Shown here: one piece after another, positions 8,512-17,005 of the stretch | Position numbering within the stretch: position 1 is the stretch's first letter | Layout: each line of letters opens with the position of its first letter | DNA from: Clostridia bacterium | GTDB taxonomy: Bacteria; Bacillota; Clostridia; Oscillospirales; Acutalibacteraceae | Assembly: GCA_017428085.1 (NCBI GenBank) | Contig: JAFRRP010000054.1 | Coordinates: forward strand, 1-52,075 | Length of the DNA stretch: 52,075 nucleotides | Reading direction: 5' to 3' | Translations under genes and position numbers: made by a program | The notes under the pieces: model-generated | Seen by the model: the letters and a program-made list of their open reading frames with translations, nothing else | Databases searched by the model: none | Told to the model about the DNA's origin: nothing

Positions 8512-9009
8512 TTATTGAAATACTGTTTCCACAGGGGTGCCGTCGTCCAGATAAACGCCGGTCAGCAGGGCTTTCCCGTGATAAACGACGATGGCGGCGT
8601 AAAAATAACGACCGTTATCATACAGGTCTATATACGTTTGGTAGGCATGTTCGTGTTTGACGTCCGGAAAGGCATATTCCCCGATAGGGGATCGAAATTC
8701 CCGTACCGAGGCGCTTTTCATGCACGCGTCGCTGTCCGTTCGCTCTTTCGTCAGGCGCAGGCTCTGATATATGCCGTCGTATTCGTTTTCCGGCGTCGCG
8801 TAGCGCATCTCGTCCGTGTCCCAGTTGTTTGAAATATCGTATTTCAATTCCAGCAGGTCGTCTTCAAAGTCGATCCAATTGACGCGGATGCGGTATGTCG
8901 TTCCTTTGTCCAGAATCGTGTTTTTTTCCAGAATAAACGCGCAGGGAACCGCCAGTTGGATCAAAACCGCAAGGGCCAGCAGCGCTACGCTCAGCTTACC
9001 GTACTTCAT
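8512..9009 (-). CDS. GDYXXLXY-type membrane-anchored protein
   Basis: A 165-aa protein with one N-terminal membrane anchor (about residues 7-28) and an extracytoplasmic domain. It resembles the GDYXXLXY proteins usually encoded next to DUF2157 membrane proteins; the signature is loosely kept as DDLLELKYDI (about 50-59). The neighbouring DUF2157 gene overlaps its start by 14 bp, which supports this assignment. Biochemical function is unknown in this family. The partner arrangement suggests a membrane complex. Confidence 0.65.
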   Translation of the reverse strand: MKYGKLSVALLALAVLIQLAVPCAFILEKNTILDKGTTYRIRVNWIDFEDDLLELKYDISNNWDTDEMRYATPENEYDGIYQSLRLTKERTDSDACMKSASVREFRSPIGEYAFPDVKHEHAYQTYIDLYDNGRYFYAAIVVYHGKALLTGVYLDDGTPVETVFQ

Positions 9010-10306
9010 CCGGCAGCGCCTCCTTTTCCGTATTCTTCCTGCGGTATTTCTTTTGCAGGACCAGATTCAGCGCCAGGAACGCGCAGCCGATCAGGAAGAA
9101 TCCGATCCCCTTGACAAACGTGCCGATCTCAGACTGCGCCAGCCAGTTTCCAAACACCGCCAGTATTGCGATGAATCCGATGTTGATATCCGACAGCTTT
9201 TCTTCCCGTATGCCGTCCGCCAGATAGACGACTCCGCATATGAACAGGATGCAGGCCATCGGCAAAAAGAAGCCGTCCGGCATTTTTTCCTCGCCGACGA
9301 TGGCCAGCCCGACAAGAAAGATCGCGGAAATCAGGATATCCGCCGCCGTCAATACGATCCGGCGCAGGTCCCCGCGAGCGTTGATCAGCGTCAGCGCTAT
9401 CAGCGTTGCCGCCAGCAGGATACACAGTACAAAAGTAGCCGTGTTGCGGTCTTGCGCGTCGAAGGAGAAAAGACCGATGGAGCTCAGGAACATCATGATA
9501 AAGGTTCCCGCCGTTCCGGCGGAGACGACGGGGGACGCCCAGTCGTTATTCGTCTTCCCGCTGACCAGCAGTACGTTGAATAGCAGTAAAAGCACTGGCG
9601 GGATGAAAGCGTCCGTTATTTTCATAAAGATCACTGCGACCGCAAACAGCGCCACGGCGGAAAGCCAGTTGGCCAGCGTGCGGACGATCGTTGCGGAGAG
9701 CTTTGCGTTTTTCTGCATGAAGAATACCCCAAGGGCCGTCAGCGCCAGCATGACCGCAAAAACGGCATAGGAATTGAACGCGCCGTACTCTTCCGGATCG
9801 GCGTAGATCGCGCCCCAGTTGATCACTGCGAACAGATATCCGGCGCAGGCGGTGAAGGAACGGAAGATCAGAACGATCGGCAGGATCATGACGCCGCAAA
9901 GCAGGATAAAGCGGGAATAATCCGTCGGCACGTTAAAGCAGTACTCCACCAGCTTCAGCGTGCCGAATACCGCCGCGGTGTAGAACAGCGACAGCCCCTC
10001 CCGCCAGGCGAGCGAGGTTTTCTGCCGGGCGAGCGTATAAACTGCGGCGATCTGCGCCGCCAACAGCGGAAGAAACGCCATGGCACGCCGCGCCGCGTCG
10101 GGGATCCGGGACCAACCGGTAGCGATGATCAGGATCAGACCTGCCGCCGCCATTACCGCGCCGATGGAGGAAAAGACGTACACCAGCGGGTTTGTTTTTT
10201 GTTTTGTCCGGTATCGTTGAGAAAGAAGCTCCGCCTGTTCCGGTGTGACAAGTTCTTCCCGTCGCCACGCTTCGATCTCGTTCAGAACGTATTTTTTGTT
10301 GTTCAA
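8996..10306 (-). CDS. DUF2157 domain multi-span membrane protein
   Basis: A 436-aa protein. A soluble N-terminal segment (EIEAWRREELVTPEQAELL), typical of the DUF2157 N-terminus, is followed by about twelve hydrophobic segments. The likely start is a TTG codon at 10306-10304, preceded by GGGGG about 12 bases upstream; the next in-frame methionine would remove the conserved N-terminus. It overlaps the GDYXXLXY gene by 14 bp, so the two are surely translated together. Function is unknown; homologues are often called predicted membrane proteins without a defined role. Confidence 0.85.
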   Translation of the reverse strand: MNNKKYVLNEIEAWRREELVTPEQAELLSQRYRTKQKTNPLVYVFSSIGAVMAAAGLILIIATGWSRIPDAARRAMAFLPLLAAQIAAVYTLARQKTSLAWREGLSLFYTAAVFGTLKLVEYCFNVPTDYSRFILLCGVMILPIVLIFRSFTACAGYLFAVINWGAIYADPEEYGAFNSYAVFAVMLALTALGVFFMQKNAKLSATIVRTLANWLSAVALFAVAVIFMKITDAFIPPVLLLLFNVLLVSGKTNNDWASPVVSAGTAGTFIMMFLSSIGLFSFDAQDRNTATFVLCILLAATLIALTLINARGDLRRIVLTAADILISAIFLVGLAIVGEEKMPDGFFLPMACILFICGVVYLADGIREEKLSDINIGFIAILAVFGNWLAQSEIGTFVKGIGFFLIGCAFLALNLVLQKKYRRKNTEKEALPDEVR

Positions 10307-10336
10307 GGGATATAATTACCCCCTTTCGGTAAAAGA

Positions 10337-11425
10337 TCAGCGTCGTTCGCAGCGCACGCTTCTGCGGGGCAGCCCCAGCGGAACGATCGCCGCCTGCGCT
10401 GTTTCACAGAAGTCCGGCGCGCCGCAGATAAAGACGGAATACGCTTCATGAGGCAGGCGTTCCCTGATCGCGTCAAGGGCAATGCCTTCCTTTGCGGGCA
10501 GCCGGAGCAAATGGACCTTGCCGCAGGATGCGCAGATGGCGCTCCATTCTTCTGTAAAAGGCGGTTCCCCGTTCCCGCTGTCAAATAATAATAGCACGGT
10601 AAGCTTAAAATTCTCTAAATGATCGCGCAGGGCGTACGCCATTGACAAAAAAGACGGCAGGCCGTATGCGTCCGTCAGTCCGATCACCGTCCGGTGATCC
10701 CGCAGGGGCGTATGGAAAAAGATGCCCTCCGGGGCGGAAACGTCGACCGTATCTCCTGCGCGGCAGCCGGACGACGGATCATCCCCCGCAGCAATCGCGA
10801 CGATATATTTGCCTTCCTTCGTCAAAGCCGGGGAACAGCACAGCGCCGCCGGAAAGTTTTTGCCGTCAGCAGAGAACAGGCGCACGCTTTGTCCGGCGCG
10901 GAAAGGGGCGGCAACGTAGCCGTCCGTTTTTTTCAGCTCGTACAGCATAATGCCGTTATCGTTTCGTACCGTTTCGATCTTCATCGTCTGGCGTTCCGGG
11001 AACATCCGTGCCGCTTTTTCGCGCAGCGATCCCTCCGCGCCGTCCCGCAGGGCGGTCGTCAGGGGCGTTTCCACCGTGATCTCTTCAATATGCGGAACAA
11101 GGTCTGTCCCCGGTTTTTCTTTTATTCTTGCAAGGATATCTGCCGCCGCGGCGTCCGTATAGCGAAAATAGTCGTTTTGTGACAACCGTTCCCATTCCGC
11201 CGCATCGCGCGGCGCCGATATCTCGCAGACGCACGCGCCTTCGGCTGCGTTGCGCAGAGAGAGCGTATAGCCGCCGTTTTTTTCGTTTTGCCTTTTTTTC
11301 TTCTCTTTGTCGGCAACGTACAGATAACCGTCGCCAACGCCGAGAGCCTCGGCGTTGACGTCCAGTGAAATGACGAGACGCAGTTCCGCTTCGGTGCCGT
11401 CCCGGAGCCGTTTCTTCTGTTTCAT
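10337..11425 (-). CDS. Ferredoxin/flavodoxin reductase-like oxidoreductase
   Basis: A 362-aa soluble protein whose last 220 residues have the order of an FNR-like FAD/NAD(P)H module: an FAD-binding barrel with PFRAGQSVRLF, then ALCCSPAL in place of RxYS/T, then the nucleotide-binding half with VIGLTDAYGLPSFLSMAYAL and a C-terminal VFICGAPDFCE, similar to the CGPxxMV motif. No cysteine cluster for a 2Fe-2S centre. The first 140 residues have no family I recognise and carry a lysine-rich patch (KEKKKRQNEKN). Key FNR residues are diverged, so redox activity is uncertain. RBS GAGGAGA. It lies between the ceramidase-like genes and DUF2157 on the same strand. Confidence 0.7.
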   Translation of the reverse strand: MKQKKRLRDGTEAELRLVISLDVNAEALGVGDGYLYVADKEKKKRQNEKNGGYTLSLRNAAEGACVCEISAPRDAAEWERLSQNDYFRYTDAAAADILARIKEKPGTDLVPHIEEITVETPLTTALRDGAEGSLREKAARMFPERQTMKIETVRNDNGIMLYELKKTDGYVAAPFRAGQSVRLFSADGKNFPAALCCSPALTKEGKYIVAIAAGDDPSSGCRAGDTVDVSAPEGIFFHTPLRDHRTVIGLTDAYGLPSFLSMAYALRDHLENFKLTVLLLFDSGNGEPPFTEEWSAICASCGKVHLLRLPAKEGIALDAIRERLPHEAYSVFICGAPDFCETAQAAIVPLGLPRRSVRCERR

Positions 11426-11448
11426 GTATTCTCCTCAAACGAAGCAAA

Positions 11449-11473
11449 GGCGCCGACTGTGACAGCCGACGCC
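11449..11473 (-). terminator. Hairpin between ceramidase-like A and the reductase gene, possible weak terminator
   Basis: Minus-strand arms 11473-11463 and 11459-11449 (GGCGTCGGCTG against CGGTCGGCGCC-like with G-U pairs) are followed by TTTGCTTCGTTTG, which is T-rich but not a clean run. No new promoter is seen before the next gene, so read-through is likely. Confidence 0.5.
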
Positions 11474-11486
11474 CGCGTAACTCGGT

Positions 11487-13109
11487 TTATTTGACTTCCG
11501 CCAACAGCGCCTCATAGCTTTCGGTGAGGGTGGAGGCGGAATGGTAGGAGGAAGCGTTGACCTCCTCGTTTTCGGTAAAGATGGAACGGATATCGTTGTC
11601 GGTGAGGACGTAGCCGATCTGGTCGTTGCACAGGCCGAAGCACAGCGCGGTCTCCACGCCGGCGCTCTCGGCCAGCGGCGCGTAATCCCAGCTTTCTCCT
11701 GTCCAGCTCTTGTCGGCGGTCACGGCGCCGCCCCAGAAGATCTCGGGGCTGATCTCGCCGGGGGCGAAGAAGACGCCGATCTTATTGCCCAGCTCCATGT
11801 ATCCGATCTCCGTGATGATGGTGAAGCCCAGCCCGTCTCTGGCGACCACGCTGTTGATGAGGCCCTCTCGTACGGCCAGAATAAGGATCTGGTTTTCCGC
11901 CTTGACGGCGACCTCTTTATGCCTGATGTTCAGTACCGGCTCCAGCGGCACGTCGTTGTCGATGGCGATGATCTTTTTGGCAAGCGTTTCGCCCATCGCC
12001 AGCATGTGGTTTTCCGGCTCGTCCTCCATCTGGTGGATCAGCGTGTAGTCGGTGGTCAGCGCCAGCTCCGCGCCGTTGACGTACACCACGTCCGCGTGAG
12101 CGTTTTCCTTGATGTACTGTTTGAGATAGTACGGGAAGTCGCTGGTGATGCGGTCTGGGCCCGCGCCGAGGCCGACGCAGTGGATGCCCGCCTCGCAGAT
12201 CCAGATCTCGTCGGCGGATTCATTGTCCGGGACAAAACGGATGCGGTTCATGTTGGGATCGTACACCTGCGGGTCGCGTTTATCGTGGATATAGTCGGAA
12301 ATGTCCACGTACCCGTAGTACAGCTGTCCGCCCTCCATGGATTCCACCGCCTCGGTGATGGTCTGCGCGGTGACCTCGTACAGATGCTTCATGAATTCCG
12401 GGTTCTTGCCGCCGACGAATTCATCGGTATCCTTGTTCAGCAGGGAATAGGCGGGGTTGGTGAGCACGGCGGGCACCAGCGGCGCGCCCATGCCGAGGAT
12501 ATCGATGCAGGAGTGCTGGTGCAGTACGGAGACGTTGATGCTGATGACGTCGTTTGCCTTGGCGAAATCGTCCAGCAGCTTGCGGATCTCCAGCACGTCG
12601 CCCCGGGCGATGCCGTAGCCGTCGATCACGGCGTGTACCACGGTGCCGCTGACGCCGTCGGAAAGGGCGTATGCGCACACCGCCATATCGTCGATGACCT
12701 CCACGGGTACACGGCCGTGCATGGCTTCCAGTGTTCCGGCCATGTAATATTCGCCGTTCATGATATTCAGGCCCTCGATCAGCGAGTTGGTGGAGAAACC
12801 GGCGCTCCAACGGGCGTTGGGCTGAACTTCTGTCTCAAAGCTGTCCTCGCCCTCGTAGAAATACTGTGGTGTGTAATTCCTTGCCGTGGGCCACCGGCCG
12901 GTCCAGTTAAGGCCGGGTATCAGCATGTTCAGCGTCCTGCCCAGCATATCCACCAGCTTGTCGAGGATACGGTACAGATAGCTTTCCAGTTTTTCTTTCG
13001 TCCCGGCGGAGGGGTCCACCTTGGAAGCCGCCAGCGCAGGCACGGCGAACGCCATGAGAACCATCACGGCTGCCAGAAACAGGGCGAGAATTTTTTTCGC
13101 GTTTTTCAT
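11487..13109 (-). CDS. Secreted neutral/alkaline ceramidase-like protein A
   Basis: Exported 540-aa protein; signal peptide residues 1-27 ending in AVPALAAS. The remainder follows the neutral ceramidase fold order. Putative zinc ligands align with those of the Pseudomonas enzyme: H197 and H199 in SVLHQHSC, H310 in CEAGIHC, E452 in APGEISPE and Y500 in GLCNDQIGYVL. The family's nucleophile motif NxGDVSPN is not present; the matching place reads YVNGAELALT (343-352). So it may cleave an amide or ester other than ceramide, or be inactive. The start overlaps the stop of protein B by ATGA, giving translational coupling. It is likely to act in the cell envelope or medium. Confidence 0.78.
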   Translation of the reverse strand: MKNAKKILALFLAAVMVLMAFAVPALAASKVDPSAGTKEKLESYLYRILDKLVDMLGRTLNMLIPGLNWTGRWPTARNYTPQYFYEGEDSFETEVQPNARWSAGFSTNSLIEGLNIMNGEYYMAGTLEAMHGRVPVEVIDDMAVCAYALSDGVSGTVVHAVIDGYGIARGDVLEIRKLLDDFAKANDVISINVSVLHQHSCIDILGMGAPLVPAVLTNPAYSLLNKDTDEFVGGKNPEFMKHLYEVTAQTITEAVESMEGGQLYYGYVDISDYIHDKRDPQVYDPNMNRIRFVPDNESADEIWICEAGIHCVGLGAGPDRITSDFPYYLKQYIKENAHADVVYVNGAELALTTDYTLIHQMEDEPENHMLAMGETLAKKIIAIDNDVPLEPVLNIRHKEVAVKAENQILILAVREGLINSVVARDGLGFTIITEIGYMELGNKIGVFFAPGEISPEIFWGGAVTADKSWTGESWDYAPLAESAGVETALCFGLCNDQIGYVLTDNDIRSIFTENEEVNASSYHSASTLTESYEALLAEVK

Positions 13110-14575
13110 TTTCCTTCTCCTTTATGATTGGCTTTTGCCTCTTTTACAAAAATCATGACTTTGGCCAGCGCATCCGCGATATGTCCGGCGGTCTCCGGCC
13201 CCATGGAGTTCGTCTCCTCGTAGTGCCGTCTGCCGAGGCGGTCGATCGCCTTATCCATATACGGTATGCTTTCGTTCAACAGAAAATCGTTGGGAGGGAT
13301 CACATAGCCCAGCTCGTCGTTTGCCAGCCCGAAGATCAGCAGATCCTTCGCTTCGGCGATCTCCGTCAGCGGCGGGGGGTTGATCTCCGGCGGCTCGCCC
13401 AGCGCGGATTCCTCCGCACCGAGATATCCGCCGTAGGCCAGTTCCGGAAACAGCTCGCAGGGCAGCATCAGGATCTTCAGCGTGTCGATCTCGTAATAGC
13501 TCAGCTCCGTCTTCAGCGCGTTGCGTTCCGAGTAGGGCAGCTTGAATTTGTCCGCGTTCAGGATCCCCAACTGGCAGGCGGCGGTCAGCACCGGGTTGTC
13601 CACCGGGCAGTAGAACTCCTGTCGGATAAAGCTGATGCGCGGCGCCAGCTCTTTTTCGTCTTTGATGGACATGGCGTAGTCCGCCAGTTTGTAACCGATG
13701 TTGCGGGTGGATTCCAGCAGGCGGTTTTCTTTGCGCAGCAGATCCTCGTTTTCCACCTTCATGCTGATCATGCCGCCGATGGCGCCCACGCCGTAGATGG
13801 TCTCCGCGCCGGTCTTGTTGCGGATGCGTTCCCGCAGGTAGCAGGGGAAGTCGGCGCTGATCAGCGAGTTGCATCCCTGCAGCGATTCCGAATGGGAGGC
13901 GAAATTCAGGAACCAGATCTCCCTTGTGTCGTCGTCCGGCGCGAAACGCAGCCGCGTCAGCGTCTTGGAATATACTTCCGGCAGACGGATATCCTCCTGC
14001 ATGTCCGGCACTTCGACGGTCCCCAAATACAGCCGCCCCTTGCGCCGGTCGCGGTAAGCGGCTACGGCGGCGGTGATGGCCGCGTTATACAGGATGGTCA
14101 TAAACTTTTGATTTTTGCCGGAGTGGGGCAGGCGGCCCCAGATGCCCATGGTGTCGATGCCCGCATGGTTGTGGGTGCTCATGACGGTGATCGAACGGCA
14201 TCCCGTGGTGCGCACAAAATCCTTCAGCGCGCGCTGCAGCGTCTGCACGTCCTTACGCAGCAGCCCCACGATATCCAGTGAAATGAATAGATGCCCGCCC
14301 TTGCCGGAGTTGTCGTCCAGCCACAGCGCGTGGGCGTATTGCGGGTCGATCACGCCCTTGGCGGGGTTGTTATCTCTGTACCCGGCGATATAATATCTCT
14401 TTTTCGCCACGTCGTCGGGCAGCATGACGGCCTTGCCGAAGCCCGCCGTAAAGCGGTCGGAAACGGCCTTTGGCGTGTAGTCGAACATGCCGTCCTCCGG
14501 CGGTTCTGCGTAGGTCTTTCTGCCCAGAGCGTTGACGCCGCTCAGCGCCGAAGAGGCGAGAGAACCGAGATCCAT
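13106..14575 (-). CDS. Neutral/alkaline ceramidase-like protein B (no signal peptide)
   Basis: A 489-aa paralogue of protein A. Putative zinc ligands: H135 and H137 in MSTHNHAGIDTMG, H228 in FASHSES, E374 in LPCELFPEL and Y424 in GLANDELGYVIP. The C-terminal block HYEETNSMGPETAG matches the Y..tSsmgPetap element of ceramidases. The GDVSPN nucleophile motif is replaced by GVGAIGGMIS (262-271). There is no N-terminal signal peptide or membrane segment, so it is predicted cytoplasmic, unlike its partner. First gene of the minus-strand unit, preceded by a promoter in the divergent region. RBS GAAGGTGAA. Substrate not proven. Confidence 0.78.
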   Translation of the reverse strand: MDLGSLASSALSGVNALGRKTYAEPPEDGMFDYTPKAVSDRFTAGFGKAVMLPDDVAKKRYYIAGYRDNNPAKGVIDPQYAHALWLDDNSGKGGHLFISLDIVGLLRKDVQTLQRALKDFVRTTGCRSITVMSTHNHAGIDTMGIWGRLPHSGKNQKFMTILYNAAITAAVAAYRDRRKGRLYLGTVEVPDMQEDIRLPEVYSKTLTRLRFAPDDDTREIWFLNFASHSESLQGCNSLISADFPCYLRERIRNKTGAETIYGVGAIGGMISMKVENEDLLRKENRLLESTRNIGYKLADYAMSIKDEKELAPRISFIRQEFYCPVDNPVLTAACQLGILNADKFKLPYSERNALKTELSYYEIDTLKILMLPCELFPELAYGGYLGAEESALGEPPEINPPPLTEIAEAKDLLIFGLANDELGYVIPPNDFLLNESIPYMDKAIDRLGRRHYEETNSMGPETAGHIADALAKVMIFVKEAKANHKGEGK

Positions 14576-14611
14576 CCGTTCACCTTCTTTCTTTTTAATT
14601 ATATCAAAACA

Positions 14612-14640
14612 ATACTACCACATTGATACTGCTTTTTCAA
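14612..14640 (-). promoter_or_regulatory. Candidate promoter of the ceramidase-like unit
   Basis: Minus strand TTGAAA (14640-14635) and TAGTAT (14617-14612) with a 17-base spacer. A second TATAAT (14603-14598) lies nearer the gene but lacks a -35 box. Confidence 0.5.
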
Positions 14641-14681
14641 TAAAAAAATAGATAATTCAGACAAATTTAACAAAATAAATA

Positions 14682-14710
14682 TTGAAAATATGCCTGCCGG
14701 ATGGTAAGAT
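14682..14710 (+). promoter_or_regulatory. Promoter of the secreted lipase-like gene
   Basis: TTGAAA (14682-14687) and TAAGAT (14705-14710), 17-base spacer, 36 bases before the ATG. It is divergent from the ceramidase-like promoter 42 bases away, so one regulator could act on both. Confidence 0.65.
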
Positions 14711-14746
14711 AAAAATTAACCAATTCCGGATAAGAAGGAGAAAGCC

Positions 14747-16600
14747 ATGAAGAAGAATTCCACCAAACCGATCGCGCTGCTGATGGCGCTTGCCATGCTG
14801 TTTACCTGCGGCGCTTCGCAGCTTGCCGTGGCGTATGCCTGCGACTGCGATATCTGTCCCGCCATCGTGATCCCCGGCGTATTTCAGTCGGACGTTCGGT
14901 ACTACGATGACGACGGCAACGAGAAGCTGAACGCGGACGGCAAGCCCTATTCCGGGCCGTTCTTCCTGGATACCACGCCGGAGATCGTCAAAAACGCGTT
15001 GGAAAACGCCCTGCTGCCCATCGGCGGCATGCTGGCTACCCAGCGTGTCAAGGACGAGAAGGCTGCGCAGGCTATCGCGGAGGTACTGGGCGAAACGCTG
15101 GCCGGCAAGGTGAGATCGGATCAGTACGGCAACGTGATCGGCAACGTCCGCGCCGTCAAATACGAGACCAGCCTCGCGAACCTGTCCGAGTATGACAGAA
15201 ACTACGCGCTGAACCAGATCCCGCTGCAGAAGTACGTGGATATCGCGGGGCTTGACCATCTGTATTTCTTCTCCTACATGTCCTTTGACAATATCCGGCG
15301 GCTGGCGGAGGAGCTCTACCAGCTGATCCAGACCGCCAAGCGGGAGACCGGCCATGATAAGGTGAACCTTATTCCCATCAGTCAGGGCGGCTCGCTGGAA
15401 AACGCGCTGATGCAGTTGTATAAGGACAAGGGCCTTGACTTTTCCGAAGACGTCAACCGTGTGGTGTACATCATCCCCGCCGCCGACGGCACCGCCATTC
15501 TGGGCGATATCTACGAGTACGGCCTGCTGGACGACGACGGCGCGCTGTACGGCTACATGTTCCCCTCGCTGCTGGACGACGACCAGCAGTGGCTGGCCTA
15601 TCTCATCACGCTGCTGCTGCGCATCATGCCGAACGCGCAGGTCAACAAGATCATCGACCGGGCCGTGGATATTTTAGTGGACGAGTATCTGGCGTATTCC
15701 ACCTGTATGTGGGCGCTGATCCCCTCCGGCAATTATCCGGGCGCCGCGGCGAAATACCTGTCCCAGCCCGATGATGAGTATATCCGGGAGCAGACGGACT
15801 GGTACTACGGGGCGCAGATGGATTCCCGCGCCAATATCCTTGCGCTGAAAGAGAAGGGCGTGCAGTTCTTCGATATCGTGGACTACAACTGCTCGCTGTA
15901 TCAGATCTGCGATTCCTGGGACAAGACGAACGCCGACGGCGTGATCCATCTGGATTCCACCTCCTTCGGCGCCACGGCCGCCGTGGTGGGGGGGACGCTG
16001 CCCGACGACTACGTGCAGCAGAACACCTACTGTACCGATCCCTCCCATAACCACATCGACGAGGGCCGCATCGTGGACGCCTCCACCGGTATCCTGCCCG
16101 AGACGTCGTTCTATTTCAAGGGGCAGAACCACGAGCAGACCGCCCGCAACGACGTGATCATGCGGCTAGCGATCCGCATCCTGACGGACAGCAGCTTTAC
16201 CGATATCTATTCCGATCCCGGTTATCCGCAGTTCAACTACGCGCGGGATTCCAGAGGCTTCATCAACCTGTATAACCAGTGGAAGGATTATGATACGTCA
16301 CAGCTCAACGAAGCGGACCGTGCGGAGTTGGAGGCAGCGCTGGCGGAGGCGAAGATCGCGACGGAAAGCACCTGTATGCCCACCGATGAATACAACGCGT
16401 CGAAAATGCGGCTGGAAAACATCACCTATATGATCGCAAACGGAGAGGAGCGTCAGGAAAAGCAGGTCAGCGCCTTTAACAAGCTGTTCACAAAGATCTT
16501 CAAATTCTTCAGCGAGTTCATGCTGAAGTATTTCGGCGGCAAGGGTTATTCCGATATCGTGCTGCTGCGCGGCACCGAAAGCTCGCCGGGGCTGTGGTAA
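14747..16600 (+). CDS. Secreted alpha/beta-hydrolase (lipase-like) protein
   Basis: Exported 617-aa protein; signal peptide about 1-29, with four cysteines soon after it (C32, C34, C37 and the earlier C21). VIPGVFQSDV (41-50) resembles the oxyanion-loop region of lipases. The likely nucleophile is S212 in LIPISQGGS, a small-x-Ser-x-Gly elbow. A conserved block from SFGAT (406-410) to H462 in GQNHEQT could carry the catalytic histidine. The same blocks occur in the gene at 37780-39312, so the two are paralogues. The long C-terminal tail (510-617) is helical and charged. RBS AGAAGGAGA. Substrate unknown; the divergent ceramidase-like genes suggest a lipid. Confidence 0.72.
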   Translation: MKKNSTKPIALLMALAMLFTCGASQLAVAYACDCDICPAIVIPGVFQSDVRYYDDDGNEKLNADGKPYSGPFFLDTTPEIVKNALENALLPIGGMLATQRVKDEKAAQAIAEVLGETLAGKVRSDQYGNVIGNVRAVKYETSLANLSEYDRNYALNQIPLQKYVDIAGLDHLYFFSYMSFDNIRRLAEELYQLIQTAKRETGHDKVNLIPISQGGSLENALMQLYKDKGLDFSEDVNRVVYIIPAADGTAILGDIYEYGLLDDDGALYGYMFPSLLDDDQQWLAYLITLLLRIMPNAQVNKIIDRAVDILVDEYLAYSTCMWALIPSGNYPGAAAKYLSQPDDEYIREQTDWYYGAQMDSRANILALKEKGVQFFDIVDYNCSLYQICDSWDKTNADGVIHLDSTSFGATAAVVGGTLPDDYVQQNTYCTDPSHNHIDEGRIVDASTGILPETSFYFKGQNHEQTARNDVIMRLAIRILTDSSFTDIYSDPGYPQFNYARDSRGFINLYNQWKDYDTSQLNEADRAELEAALAEAKIATESTCMPTDEYNASKMRLENITYMIANGEERQEKQVSAFNKLFTKIFKFFSEFMLKYFGGKGYSDIVLLRGTESSPGLW

Positions 16601-16608
16601 AAAAACTC

Positions 16609-16637
16609 TTGACATCTTGTCCTTATTCTGTTATTAT
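16609..16637 (+). promoter_or_regulatory. Strong promoter of rpsF-ssb-rpsR
   Basis: Perfect TTGACA (16609-16614) and TATTAT (16632-16637) with a 17-base spacer, starting 9 bases after the lipase-like stop codon. Confidence 0.9.
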
Positions 16638-16659
16638 ATCTAATCGTTGTAATGCATTT

Positions 16660-16700
16660 ACAATAATCCTTGCCCCGGAACAAGGGGCCGAAGTCCAAAA
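16660..16700 (+). promoter_or_regulatory. Candidate S6:S18 autoregulatory leader
   Basis: The rpsF leader holds CCTTG (16668-16672) and CAAGG (16681-16685) as a short stem, with a CCCCGGAA loop and a following GGGGCCGAAG. Many bacteria have an rpsF leader with a conserved CCG element that binds the S6:S18 complex to repress translation. The location and CCG content fit; the exact consensus fold could not be checked. Confidence 0.35.
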
Positions 16701-16714
16701 GGAGGTGCATCTAA

Positions 16715-16993
16715 ATGGCAAAGTATGAAACCGTAGCAGTATTCTCTGTGAAAGCAGGCGAAGAAAAGGCAAAAGAGCTTGTGGAAAAGTTCAAGGCGCT
16801 GATCGAGGCCAACGGTACCATGGAAGCCGTAGATGAATGGGGGCTGCGCAAGCTGGCGTATCCGATCAACTACGAAACCGACGGCTACTATGTGCTTTAT
16901 ACCTACGAGGCAGACGTCAATTTCCCCGCCGAGCTCGACCGTGTTTTCAACATCACTGACGGCGTTCTCCGTTCGCTGATCGTGGCGAGATAA
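16715..16993 (+). CDS. rpsF: 30S ribosomal protein S6
   Basis: Central platform protein of the small subunit that binds 16S rRNA together with S18. Start YETVAVFSVKAGEEKAKELVEKF and the central motif WGLRKLAYPINYETDGYYVLY are diagnostic. 92 aa is the normal length for Firmicutes. RBS GGAGGTG at 16701. First gene of the rpsF-ssb-rpsR operon; ssb starts 12 bases after its stop. Confidence 0.97.
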   Translation: MAKYETVAVFSVKAGEEKAKELVEKFKALIEANGTMEAVDEWGLRKLAYPINYETDGYYVLYTYEADVNFPAELDRVFNITDGVLRSLIVAR

Positions 16994-17005
16994 GGAGGAG
17001 ACGAA

